From positions 62,001-126,000 of the forward strand of contig JBBRYS010000003.1 of the NCBI GenBank assembly GCA_038237475.1: a stretch of 64,000 nucleotides of DNA. The letters run 5' to 3'. Position 1 is the stretch's first letter. Every line of letters starts with the position of its first letter. The stretch comes from JAOAPY01 sp038237475 (lineage in GTDB: Bacteria; Acidobacteriota; Blastocatellia; Pyrinomonadales; Pyrinomonadaceae). A program made the translations under genes and the position numbers. The notes under the pieces are model-generated. The model was not told the origin of the DNA and searched no databases. It saw only the letters and a program-made list of their open reading frames with translations. Below, piece after piece: positions 1-6,669 of the stretch.

Positions 1-729
1 ATCCGCGGCCTCGTCAGGTGACATCCACTCCAGAATGTCGGCCGCCCTTTCTTGGTTCATATCGCCGATGATGCGTGCCTGTCGCTCCGCCGGCATTTCC
101 TCAAGCGCTTCCGCCGCAGTTTCGTCGTTAAGTGCCTGCACGATCTCGGTGCCGTGATGATAGGAGAGGGATTCGGCAAGTCTGGCGATCTCGACCGGGT
201 GCAGCCGTCCAAGTTTGTCACTGGATGATTTGAGCTGAACCGTCGCAGCGTCCGTGGCCAGGTAACCGACGTCCGCCCAATCGATGACCTCCACCGGGCG
301 CCTGCTACCCGCGAATCCTGCAGGAGCCAGGCGCCGCCAAAATCCCTGCAGGCTGACATCTGCTCCGGTCACACGCCATTCATGTGCTGCTTCGATAATC
401 TGCACGTCGTTTACTCGCACCACACGTTTTCCGTCGACGTCAACCAGTTGCTTATCGAGTACATCCCGCGCGAGGAGGACCTCGCCTTCACGTCTGACGA
501 ATGGCCGCAGGTCGAGAATATCGGAGTTCATGCGCACGCCGTGCTCGCCAAAGTCAGCCGCGCCCCAGCGCCCGAGGAAAAAATCGCGCCGCCGGTAACG
601 TGCCACGAAGCCGGTTACCGGAGGGTGGTCGTCTTCGCCCAGACGGATCACGACGTCTTTGATCGTGGCGACGCGTTCGCCTTCGAGGTCGCGAATGGGC
701 CGGCCTAATACCTGAGACAGATACAGCAT
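1..729 (-). CDS. PRC-barrel / MgtE N-domain protein (3' part off the left edge)
   Basis: An open frame of 243 codons starts at ATG 727-729 (MLYLSQVLGRPIRDL) and runs off the left edge. Residues 1 to about 150 look like two PRC-barrel-like segments (typical opening, then a second unit after RDVLDKQLVDVDGKRVVRV). From about residue 175 the sequence is a helical MgtE intracellular N-domain, with LAESLSYHHGTEIVQAL, ALEEMPAERQARIIGDM and ADILEWMSPDEAAD. In known families this N-domain is followed by paired CBS domains and sometimes by the MgtE Mg2+ channel. Proteins with PRC barrels in front are often soluble partners of a metal transporter. The missing 3' part decides between a transporter and a soluble sensor, so I give no symbol. 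Function is inferred as divalent-metal sensing or transport. Confidence 0.8.
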   Translation of the reverse strand, partial: MLYLSQVLGRPIRDLEGERVATIKDVVIRLGEDDHPPVTGFVARYRRRDFFLGRWGAADFGEHGVRMNSDILDLRPFVRREGEVLLARDVLDKQLVDVDGKRVVRVNDVQIIEAAHEWRVTGADVSLQGFWRRLAPAGFAGSRRPVEVIDWADVGYLATDAATVQLKSSSDKLGRLHPVEIARLAESLSYHHGTEIVQALNDETAAEALEEMPAERQARIIGDMNQERAADILEWMSPDEAAD

Positions 730-835
730 TAGAGGTTCACAGTCCTGACTTCATTTACAACGGGATCGAGGGAATCATAGCACGGCGTTTTCGCTACCGG
801 GACCAGAGATCAAGCGCAAACCGGAGGTCCAGGAA

Positions 836-2191
836 TTAACGAACGGCCCTGATTCCGGCGACCGCTGAGATCAGAGCGAGGTCACGACGCGCGTAGAGGT
901 CATGCCGCGTGAGATTAACCGTTTCATCAGGCTTGAGGCCGGAGCCCTCCAGGCGTACTCCGAGGGCAGTGTGATAATCGAGCTCACTTACTTCAAGTTC
1001 ACCACCATCAGGCAGTTCATGACGCGTGCGGACCGCGAGAACGCAGCCACAGGTTTGACCGCCGAAGACAGCTGCGCGGCCAGCCTGTTTCATTACAGCT
1101 GTAAATATCTCTGCCGCACTCGAAGTGCGTTCACTGGTGAGAATGATGATGGGAATTTTTCGCGATAGTCTCTCGGGATGTACAGACAATAGTGGCAGGG
1201 CAGTCTCAAGCTTCAAAAACAGGTTTCCATTACGATCTGTGAATTGGCCCAGGTCCATTGCCCCTGGCAGGAAGGTACTGGCCAGCTCGGCCATTGCCTG
1301 AGCATCGCCGCCGCCATTATTCCTGAGGTCGAGCACAATACCTCGGGCTTTTCCCAGCCTGGTTTGTGAGGCGCGAGCGAATTCAACCACCAGATCTCTC
1401 GTGAATCCATCGATCTCGATAACGGCGATGCCGTCACGATGTGTGAGACGGATTCCAAGGGTACGTTGTTGCCACGCGCGCGGGAGCAGAGCCTTATGCA
1501 ACCTGCCGGCGGCGTCCAGCCATTCAATGGCGACTGTCGTCCCGGCTGGGCCGCCTATTAAGGAAGAGACGGCGAAGAGTCGAGTAACCTGCGGCGTCGA
1601 TGACTCCGTCTGCTCGCTGAGCTTGCGAGCCAACAGCGTAAGCGCGTTTTCGCCGTCAATCGTCTGGACTACATCCCCGGCGCGGATGCCCTGGCGCCTG
1701 GCTGCGGAGTCGCGCTCGACACCGACTACAGTTATGAGTCCCTCAACCTCTCGAAGAGAGAGGCCGGCTGTGACAAAGCGAGGGTGTTCCCAGTCGAACT
1801 TTTGCTCCGGTGAATAAACGCGCGTATGCGCATCGCGTAGCGAAGTGAGCAATCGTCGCAGCACCTCGTAAAGCTGCATCCGATCCCGGGCATTGGCAGC
1901 CAGGGTGCGAAACTGTGTGCGTTGCGCCCACCAGTCAACACCATGAAAGTGCGGGTCGTAATAGCGATCATTAATTGTCTGCCAGACGTCGTCAAAGACC
2001 GCGAGCCGGCCTTCGACCGTAGCAGTGGAGACCGTATTGGCAGTGAGCTTCGACGCAGCTGCGCGGAGCAATGCGAGAGGACATGAGAGCAAAACGAAGC
2101 AGACCAGCAACGACACGAACGCGGCAAATGAAATTTCTTGAACAGGCCGAGAGCGCCCTTTTCGATTCGTTACCTTCTTCAGATTAGTCAT
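836..2191 (-). CDS. S41-family (CTP-like) peptidase with PDZ domain
   Basis: A 451-residue protein with an N-terminal hydrophobic segment (residues 20-46; signal peptide or anchor), so it should act in the periplasm. An S41 N-terminal helical domain (60-125) precedes a PDZ-like domain (about 140-235, SAARRQGIRAGDVVQTIDG). The S41 protease core contains LDLRNNGGGDAQAM and TSERTSSAAEIFT. Ser358 and Glu361 fit the S-x-x-E nucleophile motif of C-terminal processing proteases. The residue 25 places after the Ser, where CtpA carries its general-base Lys, is Cys383 (GQTCGCVLA). The enzyme therefore either uses another base, as in tricorn/IRBP-like S41 relatives, or is catalytically altered. It lies 17 bp after the TonB-like gene and is probably co-transcribed with it. 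Confidence 0.88.
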   Translation of the reverse strand: MTNLKKVTNRKGRSRPVQEISFAAFVSLLVCFVLLSCPLALLRAAASKLTANTVSTATVEGRLAVFDDVWQTINDRYYDPHFHGVDWWAQRTQFRTLAANARDRMQLYEVLRRLLTSLRDAHTRVYSPEQKFDWEHPRFVTAGLSLREVEGLITVVGVERDSAARRQGIRAGDVVQTIDGENALTLLARKLSEQTESSTPQVTRLFAVSSLIGGPAGTTVAIEWLDAAGRLHKALLPRAWQQRTLGIRLTHRDGIAVIEIDGFTRDLVVEFARASQTRLGKARGIVLDLRNNGGGDAQAMAELASTFLPGAMDLGQFTDRNGNLFLKLETALPLLSVHPERLSRKIPIIILTSERTSSAAEIFTAVMKQAGRAAVFGGQTCGCVLAVRTRHELPDGGELEVSELDYHTALGVRLEGSGLKPDETVNLTRHDLYARRDLALISAVAGIRAVR

Positions 2192-2208
2192 CGAACTTAC
2201 CCTGTTGC

Positions 2209-3123
2209 TTATCGCGCTGGGCGGCGAAAGTTGTATCTCAGCAATACGCGGATCGGCACTGCTGCGCCGTTGCGGGTGGCCGGAAAGAAATGCAACTGGC
2301 GCACAGTGTCGAGAGCTGCCTCGTCAAGTCCAAAGCCTGCCCAGCGCGCTATCTCTGCGTGAGTGATCTCTCCTGCCTGGTCAATGTCCACCAGTACGTC
2401 GACTACGCCTTCGGCATCCGCGCGTGCGGCCGAGTCGGGATATGCGGGCTTCAAACGCCTGTAAGGCCTCGGACTGCGAAAGGCGTGACCGTCTTTTTCT
2501 TCACCAGTTGACTCTTCGATGACGGGAGTTGCGCCCTCGACTGCGAGTTCTCGTTCGTGACGCTCGGTTACCTGTGCCTCGTTCACTTTCTGCAAATAGC
2601 TTTCCAGCAACGCTGACTTGTCGAGTTGTCCCTGCAAAAGGCGCTCGGCCTCGACGACTGAGGGCGCCTCAAAACTTGGCCGTTCCCAGTTAATCAGGCG
2701 TCCAGTGCGTGCGCTTACCAGAAATAGAGTTGCGTAGGATTCAAAGTACGGTGAGCCTGTCGATGGCGAGCGCCGCACCGTCTGAGCGTCTCCGATAAAA
2801 TAAAAATCGCAGCCAATCGCCGCACCGAGATCTCTTGCCTCTGCGAGGGACAAATTGAGTGAGTTTGAGTAGCCGGCGCCCTGCGCGGCGGCACGGGCCA
2901 GATCACGATCCATGAGCGAAACCGAAGCTGAGGACGCGAGTTTTGCAGCTAAGTGTGTGGTGGTGAGTCTGCCCAGTTCACCGTCTCCTAACCCGAGCAC
3001 CGCGATATTGATGCGCTGCGCATTAGACTGTGCGCGGGCGGCGGCCGACAGGCAAACTACTCCAAGGCAAATCGCCACGAGCACCCATCTCTGTCCGGAA
3101 GTACAAATGGATTTGGAGGACAC
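2209..3123 (-). CDS. TonB C-terminal domain protein with CsgG/TolB-like N-terminal region
   Basis: A 304-residue exported protein with a signal peptide at residues 1-31 (VLVAICLGVVCLSAAARAQ). Residues 36-190 (IAVLGLGDGELGRL, LMDRDLARAAAQGAGYSNS, CDFYFIGDAQT) resemble the nucleotide-fold-like N-terminal domain of CsgG/TolB-type secreted proteins that often precede TonB domains in acidobacteria. Residues 215-300 are a TonB_C domain (PYRRLKPAYPDSAARADAEGVVDV..., ending VLLRYNF). There is no N-terminal TonB anchor with a Pro-rich linker, so it is a TonB-domain periplasmic protein, not a classical energy transducer. It sits between the HD phosphohydrolase (37 bp upstream) and the S41 protease (17 bp downstream), all leftward. 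Confidence 0.82.
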   Translation of the reverse strand: MSSKSICTSGQRWVLVAICLGVVCLSAAARAQSNAQRINIAVLGLGDGELGRLTTTHLAAKLASSASVSLMDRDLARAAAQGAGYSNSLNLSLAEARDLGAAIGCDFYFIGDAQTVRRSPSTGSPYFESYATLFLVSARTGRLINWERPSFEAPSVVEAERLLQGQLDKSALLESYLQKVNEAQVTERHERELAVEGATPVIEESTGEEKDGHAFRSPRPYRRLKPAYPDSAARADAEGVVDVLVDIDQAGEITHAEIARWAGFGLDEAALDTVRQLHFFPATRNGAAVPIRVLLRYNFRRPAR

Positions 3124-3160
3124 GCTTTAGTCTCTTCGATTAATCGATTGGTTGATCGTT

Positions 3161-4486
3161 TTAAATAGACGCAGGATTGCTGCGCCAACGAACCGGCGCC
3201 GCCTGGCCGTGATACAAAGCGTAGACTTCTTCTCTTACTTCCGGGGGGAAACAAACCCGGTGCAGCTCGTACCCTTGTTGCAGACCCCGGACCACTTTAC
3301 TGACCTCGCTAATTTCCCTGATCTGAGTCTGAGCGTACCCGTCTTCGACATAGATGCGCGATTTCGGCTCGGCGCCGTCAGCGGTGTAGTAGTTGTAGTA
3401 GGGAACATCACTGGCGCGATCTTCGATGAAGTAGTAGTCGGGATCAAAACCGGCACGCGCCACACAATTTCTGGCCGCGTTAAGAAATTCTGGACGCTCA
3501 GCCTCAGGCATATCCAGATCGATCGCTTTAAAGAGACGCCGGCCCACGAAGCGGCGGCTGAGATCGCCGAGGATGGGGTCATGAGAGCGTTGCCACTGCT
3601 TGACGTGGAAAATGACATCCGAATCGTCCATCTCAAGGTGATCTGCCACCGAAAGTGAACTTCGCCGCAGCGCTTTTTCAAACGCCGTGTCATGTGCGTA
3701 CCAGACCTCTTCACCGGCTTCGAGTAGTTTGAGCGCGCGCCGCAGGATGGACCGCAGGACTGCTTCAGCCGAGCGCAGCGTGCGATGAAAATAGACCTGG
3801 CGAAACATGTAGTAACGCGCCTGCAGGTATTCCTCGACGGCATAGAGTCCACGGGCGGCGACGTAGATCCGATCAGCGTCTTCATCAATCGCCAGGGCGT
3901 TGATAATCCACTCTAGATCGTAAATGCCGTACTTCGCTCCGGTCATCAGCGAATCGCGCAGCAGGTAGTCCATGCGATCCACATCGAGCTGCGATGAGAC
4001 CAGTTGGCCCAGCGCCGCTGGTTGGAATTTACCTTCGATGATCGAGGCGACTTTTTGCGGCAACTCGGAGGAATAATTCGCCAGCCGGTTACCGATCTCG
4101 TTAGCTTCCGAAAGTACGACTTTTACCGTCCAGGTTTCGTGATGAAAGCCAAGCACCTTTTCCATTACATGAGAGAAGGAGCCGTGGCCCACGTCATGCA
4201 GCAAAGCTGCGGCGCGGGCTGCCGTGTGCGCGTCTTCAGCAATTTCGTATCTCTCTGAGAGGCGCTCGAGTACCCGGGTCATCAAGTGAAAAGCCCCGAG
4301 CGAATGAGTGAACCGCGAATGCTCAGCACCCTGGTAGGTATATAGTCCCAGCCCGAGTTGCTTAATACGGCGGAGTCGCTGAAACTCCGGCGCATCTATC
4401 AGGCGCATCATTAACTGTCCTTCATCCGTGTTGGTGCGAAGGCGAATGATGTTGTGTACCGGATCGCGATAGATGCGCTCAGACAA
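3161..4486 (-). CDS. HD-domain phosphohydrolase (SAMHD1/YwfO-like)
   Basis: A 441-residue cytosolic protein starting MSERIYRDPVHNIIRL, the usual opening of the HD-superfamily dNTPase/YwfO group. Metal-site signatures are visible: RFTHSLGAF (His61), LLHDVGHGSFSH (His97-Asp98, followed by HG..SH) and SQLDVDRMDYLLRD (the distal Asp). This is the same order as in SAMHD1-type dNTP triphosphohydrolases. The length matches the family. The remaining 200 residues include a C-terminal half with Tyr-rich YFIEDRASDVPYYNYY. The likely activity is removal of triphosphate from dNTPs or a related nucleotide; the substrate cannot be read from the sequence. It is first in the leftward HD-TonB-S41 set. Confidence 0.88.
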   Translation of the reverse strand: MSERIYRDPVHNIIRLRTNTDEGQLMMRLIDAPEFQRLRRIKQLGLGLYTYQGAEHSRFTHSLGAFHLMTRVLERLSERYEIAEDAHTAARAAALLHDVGHGSFSHVMEKVLGFHHETWTVKVVLSEANEIGNRLANYSSELPQKVASIIEGKFQPAALGQLVSSQLDVDRMDYLLRDSLMTGAKYGIYDLEWIINALAIDEDADRIYVAARGLYAVEEYLQARYYMFRQVYFHRTLRSAEAVLRSILRRALKLLEAGEEVWYAHDTAFEKALRRSSLSVADHLEMDDSDVIFHVKQWQRSHDPILGDLSRRFVGRRLFKAIDLDMPEAERPEFLNAARNCVARAGFDPDYYFIEDRASDVPYYNYYTADGAEPKSRIYVEDGYAQTQIREISEVSKVVRGLQQGYELHRVCFPPEVREEVYALYHGQAAPVRWRSNPASI

Positions 4487-4681
4487 AATAGACTACCCTC
4501 ATAACGGTATTTGTAAAACACGGGCAGTTTAGCACGATAAATCCAATCCTAAGGCTTTGCTTCCAGGGCGAAAAAATCACGAGGCGGCCGGCGAGTCTGT
4601 GAATTGGTAATGCGAGCCTTGGGCTGTGTTAGGCTGCACCCGGATGATTTGCTGAGTTCTGCCAAACTAAAGGCGAAGGTC

Positions 4682-5440
4682 ATGTCAGATTCAATCGAAA
4701 GGTTTTCAAGCCGAGTCGATAATTATGCAAAGTATCGGCCGGGTTATCCGCTCGAGATCGTCAATCTGCTTTCAGTCGCGTGTGGTTTGACGCCGGAATC
4801 AGTTGTAGCTGACGTGGGATCCGGGACCGGCATTTTGTCGGCCTTGTTTTTACAAAACGGCTTCCAGGTTTACGCAGTGGAACCCAACCAGGCGATGCGA
4901 GCGGCGGCTGAACTGCTGCTTAAATATCCCCGCTTCACCAGCATCGCTGGCGCAGCCGAAGACACGACACTCACGGCTCGAAGCGTGGACCTGGTTATCG
5001 CAGCTCAGGCTTTTCATTGGTTTGACCAAACGAAAGCTCGCGATGAATTTCGGCGGATTCTTCGGCCAGATGGGTGGGTGGGGCTGATATGGAACCAGCG
5101 CCGGCTCGCAACCAGCGATTTTCTGCGGGACCTCGAGGAGCTTCTCATAACTGTCGGCACAGATTATCAGCAGGTGCGGCACGAAAATGTTTATGAAGAC
5201 ATCCCTGCATTCTTCGGGGCGAATCAGTTTAGAGTAGCGAGCTTTGAAAATCTTCAATACCTGGATCATGAGGCCCTGAAAGGTCGCATTTGCTCGGCGT
5301 CATATTTACCCCAACCCGGCCAGCCGAATTTCGAGATGATGATGGATAGACTTGCTGCAATTTTTAAAAACCATGAAAAAGACGGTAAAGTGATCATCGA
5401 GTACGACGCTAAAGTGTACTATGGCCAATTGATCCACTAA
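4682..5440 (+). CDS. Class I SAM-dependent methyltransferase
   Basis: A 252-residue protein of the UbiE/Methyltransf_11 type: RFSSRVDNYAKYRPGYP at the N-terminus, motif I VVADVGSGTGILSALF, acidic loop VYAVEPNQAM, motif post-II AAEDTTLTARSVDLVIAAQAFHWFD, and LRPDGWVGLIWN. I chose ATG 4682 because homologues open with this RFS..V-YAKYRPGYP segment and a GAAGG-like SD lies just before it. An in-frame ATG at 4604 would add 26 unlikely residues. The methyl acceptor is unknown. It is followed 14 bp later by another Rossmann-type gene on the same strand. Confidence 0.88.
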   Translation: MSDSIERFSSRVDNYAKYRPGYPLEIVNLLSVACGLTPESVVADVGSGTGILSALFLQNGFQVYAVEPNQAMRAAAELLLKYPRFTSIAGAAEDTTLTARSVDLVIAAQAFHWFDQTKARDEFRRILRPDGWVGLIWNQRRLATSDFLRDLEELLITVGTDYQQVRHENVYEDIPAFFGANQFRVASFENLQYLDHEALKGRICSASYLPQPGQPNFEMMMDRLAAIFKNHEKDGKVIIEYDAKVYYGQLIH

Positions 5441-5454
5441 CTGAAGTACCGCGC

Positions 5455-6342
5455 ATGAAATTCACCAAAACAGCTCGCCAGCGTTTCCGCGATCTCGACT
5501 TCACTTTGCATCGCGCCCGGCTCTCGATGCGTGGCGACGGTTTTTCCAATGAGAACGAGGAGCAGATCCTGGCCCGATACATTGCTACACTCCTGCCTGC
5601 CGATCATGATCGGACTGCGGTAGATATTGGAGCCGGCGATGGGGTGCGCTGGTCCAACACCTATGGCCTCTTTCTGTCAGGCTGGCAGGGACTGGGAATT
5701 GAGCTCGACAGCCGCAAATTCGTCAAGCTGGCTCAGGCCTATAAGCACTTCAGCAGGGTATTCGCCTGCCGCAACCGGGCCACGCCAGAAAATATCGTGT
5801 CTCTGTTGCAGTCGTACCAGCTCGGCACGAATTTCAGTCTGCTGAGTCTTGATATCGATGGCAACGACTATTGGGTGTTGCGAGCCATCCTCTCAGAATA
5901 TCGTCCGCAACTGATCGTTACCGAGATCAACGAAAAGATTCCACCTCCATTCCGATTTGTCGTCAAGTACGACCCTGACTTTCAATTGCGGCATCATTTT
6001 TTCGGTTATTCAATTTCGATGCTCGAGGACCTCTGTGAGGAATTTGGCTACGCCATCCTTGAATTAGAATACAATAACGCTTTCATTGTGCCGAAAGAAC
6101 TGGCTAAAGAGCAGGGTGTAAGCGCGACTGCCTCTTACAGTGTTGGGTATCTCGAGCGCCCGGATCGCAAAGAAAAGTTTGCTCTCAACTTTGATATGGA
6201 GGCAATCTATACAATGACCGAGAACGAGGCGTTTGAGTTTCTGAAGGAATTTTACAACTCAAGATTTGCTGGTGAGTTTCACCTTGAGCTCAGCCGCGAG
6301 TCGATGGCTTCGAGCCTTGGGGCGGATTCAGCCTATGAATAA
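5455..6342 (+). CDS. FkbM-like methyltransferase-fold protein
   Basis: A 295-residue protein with a SAM-binding-like motif VDIGAGDGVRWSNTYGLF at about residues 60-77 and an acidic GIELD loop. It also has SLLSLDIDGNDYWVLRAIL, typical of FkbM-type O-methyltransferases, where the DIDG segment binds metal or substrate. No signal peptide or membrane segment is visible. It starts 14 bp after the preceding methyltransferase gene and its stop overlaps the next gene's ATG, so the three form an operon. The family assignment is by motif only and the substrate is unknown. Confidence 0.75.
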   Translation: MKFTKTARQRFRDLDFTLHRARLSMRGDGFSNENEEQILARYIATLLPADHDRTAVDIGAGDGVRWSNTYGLFLSGWQGLGIELDSRKFVKLAQAYKHFSRVFACRNRATPENIVSLLQSYQLGTNFSLLSLDIDGNDYWVLRAILSEYRPQLIVTEINEKIPPPFRFVVKYDPDFQLRHHFFGYSISMLEDLCEEFGYAILELEYNNAFIVPKELAKEQGVSATASYSVGYLERPDRKEKFALNFDMEAIYTMTENEAFEFLKEFYNSRFAGEFHLELSRESMASSLGADSAYE

Positions 6343-6643
6343 AGAACGAAGGACGAACCAGCGCATCCCACTCAATCTACCGGCCCGCTACGACGGTCTT
6401 TCGGGCGCACAGCAGGTGCGGATCGAAGACATCAGTATGGGAGGGTGTTTCGTTGACACTCGGGGACAATCTGAAATTGGGGCAGCGATTACGATTGAAA
6501 TCAACCTCCCCTCAGGCCAATGGATACAACTACACGGTGAGGTGACTACCTGCCAGCCAGGGATTGGGTTTGGAGTCGTGTTTTCGCTGCGTACCGAGGA
6601 TGAAATACGCTCGCTTGAACAGGTTCTGCTCAGCCAAACTTAG
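6335..6643 (+). CDS. PilZ-domain protein
   Basis: A 102-residue single-domain protein. Its N-terminal RRTNQRIPLNLPARY corresponds to the RxxxR c-di-GMP motif and DISMGGCFVDT to the D/NxSxxG motif of PilZ domains; the rest forms the expected beta-barrel (INLPSGQWIQLHGEV, GIGFGVVF). Its ATG overlaps the stop of the upstream gene (ATGAATAA), which implies translational coupling. I chose this start because translation from further upstream would pass through the neighbour's coding sequence. It probably binds c-di-GMP and transmits the signal to a partner; the partner is not evident. Confidence 0.88.
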   Translation: MNKERRTNQRIPLNLPARYDGLSGAQQVRIEDISMGGCFVDTRGQSEIGAAITIEINLPSGQWIQLHGEVTTCQPGIGFGVVFSLRTEDEIRSLEQVLLSQT

Positions 6644-6669
6644 TCTCAGGTGTTCTCTCGTTCAGGTAA

